Source: Pagrus major
Taxonomy: Eukaryota; Chordata; Actinopteri; Spariformes; Sparidae
DNA length: 64,000 nt
Direction: 5' to 3'
NCBI RefSeq assembly: GCF_040436345.1
Contig: NC_133223.1
Span: 24,926,410-24,990,409 of the forward strand
Notes under the pieces: generated by a model
Database searches by the model: none
Told to the model about the DNA's origin: nothing
Seen by the model: the letters and a program-made list of their open reading frames with translations, nothing else
Part shown: positions 40,190 to 51,695 of the stretch, in pieces
Layout: each line of letters begins with the position of its first letter
How positions within the stretch are numbered: position 1 is the stretch's first letter
Translations under genes and position numbers: made by a program

Positions 40190-40860
40190 CTCTTGCTTGG
40201 TCACTATCTCTTTTTCTCTTTCTCTTGCCTCTGTTATGATGTTCTTTGCTGGGTCCCCACTGCCCCGGGCAGGGAAATACCTTGTCCTCCCGATGGGCCA
40301 AAGCTCCTGTGGTAGTGGTGTAACAGCTCAATCGCCAGGATTTATTGTTAACAGTTAATGTTGCTTCTGAGGCTGACATTTGCACCAAGCGTGGCATATG
40401 CCGTTCACCTTGTAGGCTTATTAGCCACCTTTCACATCAGGTGGTGGAAGGGATTATCTTATTTTGAGCCCAAAAAGCTACCAAACAGCTTGCACGCCAA
40501 TGGATATTTTTAAGGAGAATTCAGACCATCTCTATCTGTGATCATGGCGACCAAAACATGGCATTTAAAGCCAAACCATGATCTTTTCCTGACCCTAACA
40601 AAGTGGTTTTTGGTGTCTTAACCTGACCAGCGCATAAGCACAGCGTTGTAACAAGAGAGAAATAGTAAGTTAGACCCAAACAAAGGTAAAGTTGCAACAT
40701 AAAGAAAAAACAATCTGTGGTTTTGCAGAAACTAGTCAGCCAACATTTATTCTGATGAGAGGGTTGGGTGTAAACACCAGCAGTCCCCAGTGCACTGAGC
40801 AGCATCAACAAGCTGCACAGCTAACTGAGCTAACCAGCTAACAGCAGCTATAGTGGTGAC
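40190..40860. repeat. dispersed repeat family B copy 2, interrupted by a family A copy
   Basis: 40190-40400 matches 38400-38600 (family B), and 40795-40860 matches its GCTAACTGAGCTAACCAGCT end at 38625-38690. Between them, about 40497-40775 is a family A copy (TGGATATTTTTAAGGAGAAT, AGCCAAACCATGATCTTTTC). This suggests family A inserted into family B. Confidence 0.5.
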
Positions 40861-41809
40861 TTACCATCAAAATGATTGTGAAGCTAACTCGCTAGACACA
40901 CTCTAAACTTAGCATGCAAACATTTGCTAATTAGCACTAAACACAAATTTCATGGCAGTCCATCCAAAATGTCGAGACGTGAAGACATCTGGTTCAAGTC
41001 CACCCAGTAACCGATGATGGATGTCACTCGCCTTCCCTCTCCCCTTATTTAATGTCATCTCTTTACTGTCAGACAAACTGACCAACGTATATTCATTCTG
41101 CTAAACAATTTACCACCAAAAAAAGAAAACATGAAATCCACTGCTGTATTTAAAGGAATTGAAAATGTGAACAGGAAATTTATAATGAGTCCTCTCAAAG
41201 TCTCAGCCTTTCCCTTATTTCTGTATTTTTAAATCTTGCCATAGAAAAAAAGAAGGTGGTGGAAAAAAGAAGAAAAACAACACAACTATATAGCACTTAA
41301 GACTGCCGCACGTTGTTGTGTGTACCTTAGAAAGCGAGGCAGAGGAAGTGAGTGCTTACTCTGCCGCTGATAGCCATGCTGGGCTCCTATTGAAGAAACC
41401 ATGACAAACATCTGTCCTTATTTAGAAGCTGTTAACCTTTTGTGGAAGCATTTCACATCCATTTTGCAAAGAACAACCATTATTCACTTGATTTATTCAT
41501 GAGAGACACCACACTCGTCTTCACCAGACAAGGACAGCAATGCATCTATGGAGGTGAGTCTGTTTTGGCCTGAAATATACAGTAAGGGCCACTTTTCCTG
41601 GTATTAACATCCATTATGTGTCTCTAATGCAACTAAATTATAGCTGTATTTTACCCTGTGTTTTAGCAACAGTTCAGTGTTTGAAGTATTTTTCTTTTCC
41701 TGCTTCTAACTCATAGATGCCTTTTATTTTGTCTGTTTGTAGTGAATAGGGGTGAATTTATTTTTTATAATGGCATTCTTCATATTTCTCAAAATGTGTT
41801 GAACAGGGT

Positions 41810-42325
41810 CATCACTGGCAATCTTGTGAAAAGTACCCAAAAGTCAGATTTGAGTGTTAAAGTGTTAAAATATGACTCTGGTCAAACTGAAAGTCACCCA
41901 TAAAATAGTACTTGAGTAAAAGTCGTATCTGATATTAAATGTACTTTTTATTACAAAAGTAATTTATGACCGTAATTTCATTTATACTTTATACAGTGGG
42001 TCAACCAATTATAGGCTCCAATGGTCAGCATTTTTCTGATTGTCGAAATCAGTGTTTGAATTGTTTTTGGTTGACAATCAAATGAATTATATAAAAAATG
42101 TGCTAGTTTGGCTCTGATGCAGCATGTAATCTGCAAAGTAACTAGTAACTAAAGTCATCAAATAAATGTAGTAGAGTAAAAAGTACAATATTTGCCTCCA
42201 AAATGTAGTGGAGTGGAAGTAACAAGAAGCAGAAAATAGAAAATAATCGAGAAAAGTACAAGTACCTCAACATTGTATTTAAGCACAGTACTTGAGTAAA
42301 TGTACTTAGTTACATTTCGTCACTG
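41810..42325. mobile_element. hAT-like non-autonomous element, copy 1 (right part clear)
   Basis: Blocks AAAGTCATCAAATAAATGTA, GGAGTGGAAGTAACAAGAAG and AAAGTACAAGTACCTCAACA, ending GTTACATTTCGTCACTG, match the second copy at 42364. A foreign stretch around 41990-42100 interrupts it, and the left edge is uncertain. Confidence 0.55.
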
Positions 42326-42363
42326 TAAGTGATATTTTCAGGTTTTTCTCATAGTGTCAGGAG

Positions 42364-42755
42364 CAGTGGTGTAAAAAAGTAAAAAAAATCATGTTAAATG
42401 TGACTTTAGTAAAAGTGAAAGTCACCCATAATGATAGTATTTGAGTAAAATTCTTAAAGTATCTGACGTTAAAGGAATTTAAGTATCAAAAATAAAAGTA
42501 TTATACATATCGCCCGATATGTCGACCAATTAGCAGATTTGATATTAAACATTGTCTTTGACTTTTTTTGAAGTAACTAGTGACTAAAGTCATCAAATAA
42601 ATGTTGTAGAGCAAAAAGTAGAAAACTTGCCTCTTGTGGAGTGGAAGTGTAAGGTAGCAGAAAATGGAAAATACTCTCGTAAAGTGCAAGTACCTCAAAA
42701 TTGGATTTAAGAAGGGTACTTGAGTAAATGTACCTAGTTACATTTCTTCACCGAT
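42364..42755. mobile_element. hAT-like non-autonomous element, copy 2
   Basis: It begins CAGTGGTGTAAAAAAGTA and ends GTTACATTTCTTCACCG, forming short inverted ends of the CAGTGGTG/CACCACTG type common in fish hAT-related elements. The interior repeats copy 1. No transposase is present. Confidence 0.65.
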
Positions 42756-44031
42756 CACTGGTACATATAAATTAGTAAAACGCAAAAATGGCACCAACCA
42801 CGTGTGAAATAATCATACTGTTACTCTGATGATGTCCCAGACATCCTTGCAGGGATGTGCAGGAGCATAATCAATGACCGGTGATGAAACAGCTGCATTT
42901 TTTGTCCTCCTCATGCGTTCGTTTGTCATGATGTGTCACTGCTCCTGCGCCTGAAGCAAAGTGACCCCTGAGAGTTGATTTGAGTAGACTATTGACAGAA
43001 AGACCAATGGCATGACCTTCCACGACCTTTGATCATTCCTCCGTGGGGGAACTGGGACTATCACTCAACCACTCTCATGGCTGATTAGCTTTGGAGTGAT
43101 TTTCACTGTCGCTCTGTACATCGGAAAAATAACGATACGCTTGAAGTGTTTAGAATAAAATGTCTTTATAACCTGAAGCTGATTTTATACACAACGTATT
43201 CCTTTTCAAGAGGCTGTGCTTTGTGATATCAGCACATGTAAGAAGAAAATAAAAAGCCGATCTCGTTTCCATAACAGCCGGCCTTTTATTTCAGTGTACC
43301 TGTTGCCTGCTTGTAATGACAGTGACCAGACGTCCCCATTAAATTAGGAGGGTTTCAATTTGCAAACATTAGTCGCGGTGCACCAGCAGGGACAGTCTTT
43401 GTCCTGATAATTGGACTGAATTTATGTTTTGTTTTCAGAATTGTTGCCAAGGCAGAATAAAGGCTCGAGCAGGACCATTAACAGGCTAGATTAGTGTTGT
43501 GAATGAGAACTCCCTCTCTGTCTGTTCCCCTGCCTCTCAGTGATTCTGTGAAGAGGACAAACAGATCATGACTACGACGTCTCCTTAACAGGAAGTTCAA
43601 TGAATCTGTTCTCAAATGATCTCAGACAAAAGGAAATCTTTTATAATTAAATCATGTACATTAAAGTAAGTATTGGTATTTAAATAGAACTAAAAAGAAA
43701 AGCAAATTATGTTCTGAAATCAGAAATATTAAACATAATGTCTTCTTTTCACGCAAACAAGCTTGTTGTTATTCACTGCCAGCAGAGTGGCCCCATGATG
43801 GTGTCATTAATCAATCTGACGTGGTCGGTATATCTTGATCTGTTGTAGATTTGTTGTTGTTTTTGGTGACCCCTGACCCATTTCCATGACTGTCCATTGC
43901 ATTCATCAGGGGGGAAACATGTAAATTTACACACAAGAAATGTCATCACGTCAGAGAGCTAGGACAATTTTCTAAACACATTTATGGTTCTGAGGGGATA
44001 AACCCTTCCTATGACCTTTAAAATCCTTAAA

Positions 44032-44840
44032 AAGTCCTATTTGTAAGAAATGTTGATTTTCAAGTCCCGCTTCCTGCCCAATGCGTCAGTATTTGACGAG
44101 TTGAGAATGTGTTACACTTTGTCACAGGAGAAGAGGACCCAAACGCAAACAACACACAGGAGGCAGGAAATAGAGGGAACCATAAGTGAGCTTTATTTAA
44201 ATAAAGCTGAAAGTACAAAACACAAGAAATCCAGACAAACCAAAAATGAGTTACTAGGACCAAAAACAAAGTCTCAACTAAAAAGCTTAAACAAAGTGCA
44301 ACAGAAAAGCAAAGTTCAAATCAAGTGAAAAATCAAGGAACCAAAATCCAAAACATACCAAATGGGGAGACACAGGAGGAGACACTGGATGAAACACTGG
44401 GAAGAAATGCTGGGAGGCAACACGGGGAAAGACGGACCAAGACAGAGTAACATTAAACAACATGGAACTCACAGACTTACACAGGACACGGAGGAATGAC
44501 AGGGGATTTCACAGAACGAACTGACAAACACATGTGGGAGAACAAAGACTATATACACAGACACTAACGAGGGGGTCAGGAACAGGTGGAGTGAGGAGGG
44601 AAGAGGAACAGGTGAGGAAATGAGCGGAAAAACACTGGGAGGTAAAAAACACAGGAGGAACTGAAAAGCAAGGAGAGACACATGAGGGCATGATATCAAA
44701 ATAAAACAGGAAAAACAAGAAGACACTGAATAATGACAGGGCATAATATCAAAATAAAAGAACACAAGAACAACACACGACAATCATGAATCATGACAGA
44801 ATGTAGGCTCAAAAATCAGCTTTTCTTAGAGATAGGACCT
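44032..44840. mobile_element. MITE with inverted ends, split by a second repeat
   Basis: The left end AGTCCTATTTGTAAGAAATG and the complement of the right end (AGGTCCTATCTCTAAGAAAA) form inverted repeats of about 30 bp. The same end sequence bounds the small element at 57078-57202. Nearly the whole interior is another repeat (about 44112-44800), so the MITE was probably interrupted by a later insertion. Confidence 0.65.
44112..44800. repeat. dispersed purine-rich repeat (GACC..CATGACAG family), copy 1
   Basis: GAGGACCCAAACGCAAACAA at the left, long A/G-rich middle text (AACGAGGGGGTCAGGAACAG, ATGACAGGGCATAATATCAA) and ATCATGACAG at the right. The same ordering is seen at 60360-60737. This is a familiar fish repeat of unknown class. 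Confidence 0.5.
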
Positions 44841-45699
44841 TTAAAAGTATTTTTCTAATACTTGTGATGTTCTGGGAATAAAGCAAAAATGTCTAACACA
44901 GCTTTAGACCAGTGGTTTTAAAACCATTTCTACCCAAGACACTCCAAAGGGCAAGCCAAGCTCTCATATACATATGTATGCAAAATATCACTCTGAGTAT
45001 GTTTATTTTGGTTCCCTCAAATGTTTTTAGGGTTAAGGATTTGCCCTCTGTATTGGGAAATGAATGTGTACAGATGACTTATCTAGGAAATTAATATGCA
45101 TTCATTACTTGTTTTATAGTTGGATATAACATTAATAATCTATGGTTACAAAATCCCATGGCACACCGGGACTTGATGCATGGCACACCATGCCTGAGAC
45201 TTTAAATCCTGCTTACCATTAATTCAAAACATTCATTGACTGAGATTAAAAAACAAGTCACAATTGTTTTACTGCCTGAGAGACAGATGTCTTCGAATGA
45301 CTGCCTGCTGTGCAAACTAAAGTTTGATCATTTCTGGACAGTGTCTGAGAAGCAAAATGTGAGGCATTGATCTCTGAATGTGATGCTGCTTCTGCTAATG
45401 AACCAGGTGGTGCACTCAAACCCCGCTGATGTGTCTATATATGTACTGTTTATTTGAAATTTCCTCATTTGTGAACCACGGCGGAGTTGAGCTCAGTTTG
45501 CTAAAGAACACTGTGTGATCAAGAAAGGAGAGAGGCCAAAGAAGTAAACAGTTTATGTGTTGCATTACTGGATTATGCCTAAACATCCCAACAATACTAG
45601 GTTTAATACTCATACAGTATATGAGTGTAAGTTTCTTACTTTCACCTCTACACATACATAACAGTATTAATTGATTAGCAACAAAAGTTCCAGTCACAA

Positions 45700-46070
45700 G
45701 CGCGGATGTGGGGTGCTGAGGGGGCTGCAGCACCCCTAAAACAGAGCTATAACATATGCCGAATTTACAAGAAGGCCTAAATAATTAAGAATTTGTCAGA
45801 AACAGTGCTTCACAAAGTTTATGAAGTTTCTCCTAACTTATCAACTCACAAAACTGAGTGATATTTCAAGGGAGTCTGGGGAATTTGTCTCCCTCTTCAT
45901 CTCTGTTCAAGTTTGCCATCTGCTGTGATGACAATGTTCTCAAATTGTTGTGAATTTTTTGTCAATAACAATTAGATACATGTTAACCTGGCCGTTCATA
46001 TTATTATAAAAAAACATGCACTGTTTACTATGAGGCATACATAGACTGTCCCCTCAGCACCCCCAGCTGC
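45700..46070. mobile_element. possible MITE with GGGGTGCTGAGGGG ends
   Basis: GGGGTGCTGAGGGGGCTGCAG near 45709 is mirrored by CCCCTCAGCACCCCCAGCTG near 46052, about 340 bases apart. No target-site duplication was confirmed. Confidence 0.45.
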
Positions 46071-47176
46071 GGCTGACTTCCAGCCTCCCTGGTCACAAGA
46101 CAGTGCAATATTTATTTCCATTGTCCGTCTTGTCTGATATGTCAGTGTCATCGCTGAAGGATGGAAAGTCTGAAGCAGAAAGCAAAAGAAGACTAAACAC
46201 CAGACGCCAATAGTGAGGGGAAAAGATGGAATTGATTGATGATCGTTGGATTAATTTTACCCTTCTTGATTTTCTTTGGCCATAAAATGCTGGAAATGTG
46301 GGCGCTTTGATATACACTTGCCTTCATTTCACTTTCTAGTTTCTTTTTCATTGTCTGGTCCAACTCAAGCTTCACACCTCCTCCTCCAACCCTCAGGCCC
46401 AACGGGAAAGGTCCCGTGAGTCTGTGGTGTTGACGTCACCTCCTCATTATGCCAAGTGGTGTCCAGCAGAGGGACTTGTTTCTATGCCACCAAACAAAAG
46501 TCTCGTCTCCGTCTCCTGGCAAAAGGGAACTTTCAGGGCCCTCAGGAAACCAACTATTCATTAGTGTGTGACTCATTCATTCTAAAGTGTGTGCACATTA
46601 ACCCAGGGCTCCGTTCTGTTTGTCTCAGTCCATTAAAAAAAAAACTACCGGAGTACAAAGTGATACCGTCTTTACTCGACTTAATGGCACAAAGATTCAC
46701 CAATCAATTCAAAACATCCACTTACTCATCAGCGCTCAGCAAAAAGGATGAATCAGGATATGAATAACGTTAAAAAGATGTTTTTTGCTCTCACTGTGTT
46801 AAGGGTCTTATCTTGAGCACCAATTATTTGCTGCTTCTGTCTGAAAAAAAATCATTCTACTCTAATTAAGAGTCGACAGATCGTCTATTCCCTTGATTGA
46901 ACTGTTAAAATGCAGACAAGTTGGAATGAGTTTTATAGAGTTTCACACTTACTGATCACAGCCTGCAATTTTATCTCCACCTCTGATATATCAGGACATA
47001 TTTCAAATAAGTCAGTAACCATAAGACTTTGATAAACCTGTATGGTGCTCATCAGGAGGATCAGGTTATTTTCAGATTAAATTTCTTGGCATTTAAAAAT
47101 GATGACTATTCATACTTTTTCAGTTTGAATTCATCTTCCTCTTTCTGACATTTTATCCTACTAGAATGTCCTCTGT

Positions 47177-47210
47177 TGTAAAAAATAAATAAATAAATAA
47201 ATAAATAAAA
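47177..47210. repeat. (AAAT)n microsatellite
   Basis: Run of AAAT units directly before the unusual AT-rich array at 47214. Confidence 0.85.
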
Positions 47211-47213
47211 AGG

Positions 47214-47478
47214 AGAATTCTTTTTTCTTTCCATGTGTGAAATATAGTGAATTTTCTTTTCTGTGTGTGAAAATAAAAATATTTTTTTCACAAGAAAAAA
47301 AATGTTTCACTTTGTTTCACAAAAGGAAAAAAACATTTCTTGTAAAAAAAAAATTCCTGTGAAAATGTTTTTTTTTTGTGAAAATGTTTTTTCTTGTGAA
47401 AAAAATGTTCTCGTGAAAAAACGTCTTGTGAAAAATTCTTTTTTCTTGTGAAAAACTTTTCTTGTGGAAAACATTTCA
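47214..47478. repeat. degenerate minisatellite of near-palindromic TTTTCTTGTGAAAA units
   Basis: Between 47214 and 47478 a motif of about 12-22 bases built on TTCTTGTGAAAA or TTCACAAGAAAA recurs more than ten times with variable T and A runs and in both orientations. Each unit can pair with itself and with its neighbours. Open frames on both strands (rich in Lys/Phe) are by-products. Confidence 0.7.
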
Positions 47479-49559
47479 ATGTGAACAACGGAGGTCACCT
47501 CCACGGATCACTGCTGCAGTCAGGTTGATAAACAGGAGCGAAGATAAATCCACTTTTTAATCCCAAAAGTTTAAAAGAGCTCGCCTCCTGTGAAAGGCTC
47601 CGGATCAGATCACAATCCAATGTGACTCCAGGTGTGTTTATTCCTCCAGAAGGTCTGGCTGTACACCTGACTCTCTCCTTCAGAGCTGGCCGGCCCTAAT
47701 CAGTCCTTTCCAGAAATTACATATAGTGTGTATTAGAGATGGTAGTCAATTTGTATTCACAACTCGTTTCTGCTGCTCCAGAGTGACCAAAATTTCATAC
47801 AGGTTTTGTGAGACTTCTTCCAATCAATAAAACTGCAAACACAAGTGAGGAACATGACCGTTTTTTAAGTCGTGATGAGTAAAAAAAAAGAAAAGCTTCA
47901 TTTTCATCTGTTGTCAAGGTCTTCAGTTATGTGTGTGAATATACCTTTACTCCACTTTTTGTGATTTGTCATCTAACTCTCCGTCACCAGCTTACATAAT
48001 TGACAAAAATCCTCCAACCATGACTGAATCCTGAACCAACCTCGTAGCGACTCCTCTCTGCTGGGCCGACGCTGATGTGGCTGCAGACAGAACCTGCTCC
48101 ACCAGACAACCATATGTCTGTTCCAGCAAACCCCTGGGACACAGCATGGACAGCTATGCACCCAGCCAATGTTATTCAACAAGCAGGCAGCATAAAAAAA
48201 CATGAGCGCACTTTAAGTAAGCTTTTGAGTGCTCAACAGTGCAATATGCCATATTTTAATGTAAACGAGCATCTAGTACAGCATTTAAAAAAAAAATGTA
48301 ATCTGAAACAACGATTAATTAACGAAAATGTGCTCACTTGACAGCGCTTGTACTTAAGCCATCGTAATTAGGTTTCCCTAATTAACATGATACACATCCG
48401 CCAAAGCTTGTTTTGCTTGTAATTTTCCACTGTTTTTAAATATTACCAGTGCTCTGTCAATGAGCCATGCAATGTACTGCCAAGGGTTTATGTTCCTGGA
48501 GTGAAATTTCAGTTATTAGTATTATGGTGAATGAGTTTTTTCCTACCTCTGTTATAAAACCCAAGTGTTGGTTTCATGTCAGATGTCTATATACATTTAC
48601 AGACAGGTAACAACCAGGTAACTGTGCTTCAAGTGGCCACCGTGTTTTATATTTTGACTAGGAGACACGATCTGCTGCTTAGCCTGCGAGGAACATCTGT
48701 GTAAAAGTCCTTTAAAATGCACATGAGGTTACTGCTCCACCTGCCTTATTCTCATCAGGTAATATTTTTAATTGGGCTGTAGCTTCAAGTAGAAGAAAGG
48801 AATTTAAATAAAAATGTGCCAGACCATAAAAGTAGCAGCCTGCACAGCAGGCATATGGAGCTTTTCAGACAATTAAAATTCATCATTTAACATGATTGAC
48901 AGCTTCTGTGAGTCCACCTTTTGGTTTCTTTCCAAGGTGAGTTCCAGTCACCGACCTCAGAAGTTCCTCTTAAACAGCTCATTTGTTAACCCCTCCATAA
49001 GCTAATTAGATGCAAAATAAGAGATGAAAGGTCATCGCCCTAGGAGGGACACAGTTACACCATGATAAGGATTTAACATTTCAGCAGTGTCCCCTCCTGC
49101 CTCCTTCTGCCCTAAAAATGTGTCATGCACTTGACACTGTGTCACGTAACGTTAGATTTATGATCCATGACCTGATTTATAGCGTGTGTTTAAGAGGTGA
49201 TAGGGTAATATGCTGTTATGGTGACACTGGATCAAGGTCACAGCTGGCAAGTGCCTCCCGACTGTGTCAGTGTGTCAGTTTCTGGTGCTGTAGTCAAGGT
49301 CGCAGATATAAAAATCTAATCTGTGCTCCACAATCTGCCACACTGGATGCAATAAATATATTGCTGTACAGCCAGGTTTGTCATGTTAGAAAGAAAAGTT
49401 AAGGATGATACAGAAAAGAAGATTTATGGAAGATTTAGTATAATTTATACATCTCTAAATGCTCAGACAAAAGACAAATTCCAGTTTAACCTCTGTTATA
49501 TATGCCCCGGCAATGTACATTTCCATGGATATGTTGAAACCTCACATTTCTTTATGTTG

Positions 49560-49860
49560 CAGCTTCACGTTTCTTTACAATCAGTTTTCTATATTATGTT
49601 GGGACAATGCTGTGCTTATGCTCTGGTTAGGTTTAGGCACAAGACCACTTAGTTAGGGTTAAGAAAAAAATCATGTTTAGCTCAAAATACCTGCCTTGGT
49701 CACCACAAACACGGCTGGAAATGCCCCGAGGTCTTCTCATAAACACCCACCACAAACACAAGGACTCCTTAGAAATATATAATAGTGGTAACACACTTAT
49801 GAACGTATCTGTCGTTTGCAGAAGCATTAATTGCCAACATTTAATGCGCATTCACGTCTC
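49560..49860. repeat. dispersed repeat family A, partial copy
   Basis: GGTTAGGTTTAGGCACAAGA at about 49625 and GCATTAATTGCCAACATTTA near 49822 match blocks of family A at 6970 and 59690. The left edge typical of the family was not found. Confidence 0.4.
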
Positions 49861-51420
49861 AGGGTAGGGTGTCCAGATTCTTGTTGGGATCAATGGGTAG
49901 AGGTTAGAGCTACATGGCCCTCCAAACAGAAGTTTTTCTGAGGCACACTGCAAAACCGAGGTTTCACAAAACTCTCTGTCGTTTCAATTTATTATGCTCC
50001 TTTTCTTTATAACAAGCTTAAGACAATCTCTACTAGTCTGCTGATGTCTCGGTAGCTGACGAGCTCGCGAGCCAACATTGCATTGTTATTGCTAGCCCTA
50101 ACCCTTACCCTTTTTTTACGTATTTCAATGTTGCAAAGATGCCATGTCCGGTAGTAACGTAAACACCATCGACGTCAACTAATGATGTATGAGGGTCCTG
50201 AAGGGCTGTCCCATTTCATAGGGGGAGATTTCAACCACTACTCAAAGGGCACTCAAAAGAACAAGGTGGTAGGGGTAAAACTTGGAAATGGGATCGGGCC
50301 ATGAAGATTATCAAATCTTCTCTGACCAAATATGTATAATAATACCGAACAGAGCAGGCGATGACATCCGGTTTTCCATCAGTTTGAATTTGTGCCACCC
50401 ATGGTTGTATTTTACTTAAAACCACCACAGAAAGAACTATTACTTTGGTCCTTTTTCACATCATTTTCTGCAGACAGTGCCAGAGACAAACACAGTGTTC
50501 CTCAGCAGACAAGGATGGAGCAGAAGAGGCACGGATCGATGGATCTCGTCTCCCTTTATGTCCTTGCTGTCATGCAGTTTGGCTTTTTGCTCACTGATGC
50601 TAGAATTCTCTATTTGCTAAGAGTAGGGGGGAGATGACATTTTTTGTTTTTATTATTTCTGACTCTGATTTTTAAGTCAGTATTTATACATGTGAGATAA
50701 AGATGGTTACAATTAGAGGCAATGCAAAGAAGCAGGAATTCAATCATACAATCATAGCAACACGCCTGCATATAATCTAATTTACCCCCTCCACCAAAAA
50801 ACATATATCAATCATATCCGTAAACAGAATAAACATTCACCAAATAAAAGTGAACCATTATTAGATCACCGTCACCGAACTAGCAGCTGAAAGCAAACAA
50901 TTATAGATAATGATCCTCTAATTTGATGTGATGTCTTTTCAATTGATTTCTGTAAATATTCCACTGAAGCACCTCTCTGAGACCACATTCACTCTAACAT
51001 AGACACATTTAAAAACACTTTTGTGTGCCTGTTCTGGCCTTCCATCCAGAAGAAGATGGTATTTTCTGACCCCAAAAAATGCATCTTTTTCCATGACGTA
51101 TACATGTGAAAATGAAGGCCTGCATTGTAGCTCACAATGGGAAAATAGTGCTTTATAAAGACAAAACACACTTTGTTTTTATTCTTCTAATCAATCATTT
51201 TATACACCGGCCATGATCAACCTTTTATAGATATAGTCAAGGACTTTGGCACTGAGAAACCAACTTCCACTTTCCTCCAAATCTGCCATTGCTAACACAC
51301 AGTCCAGTCGCGATGATAAAATGTTAGCTTTTGTAGAAAACACGTCACATCATGATCATGTTACATGATTATTACCTGACTTTCATATCAGTCTGACTTC
51401 CAGCATTTTTTTAAGCGTGA

Positions 51421-51695
51421 CAGCAGTGGATATTTTTAAGGACACTGATGTCTTTGACAGGAAGTCGGACCATCTGTAGCCATGTTTGTGGCGATACGAA
51501 CAGGTATTTTTAGCCAAATCACGATGACTTAACTAAGTAGCTTGTGTGCCAAAACTTAACCAGAGCATAGGCACATTGTTGTGATGAGAGACAAATAGCT
51601 AATTGAACCTAAAGGAAAGTAAAACTGCAGCATACAGCATGAAGTTTTAACAGAAACGTACTTTGCTAACATTTATGCTGGCAATTTGGTTGTTA
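51421..51695. repeat. dispersed repeat family A copy
   Basis: Starts CAGCAGTGGATATTTTTAAG, continues with ACAGGAAGTCGGACCATCTG and ACTTTGCTAACATTTATGCT, and ends near TTTGGTTGTTAC. Same block order as the copy at 59378. Confidence 0.6.

Noticed and set aside
44469-44783. Hydrophobic minus-strand frames of 104 and 69 codons
   Set aside because: They are complements of the purine-rich dispersed repeat.
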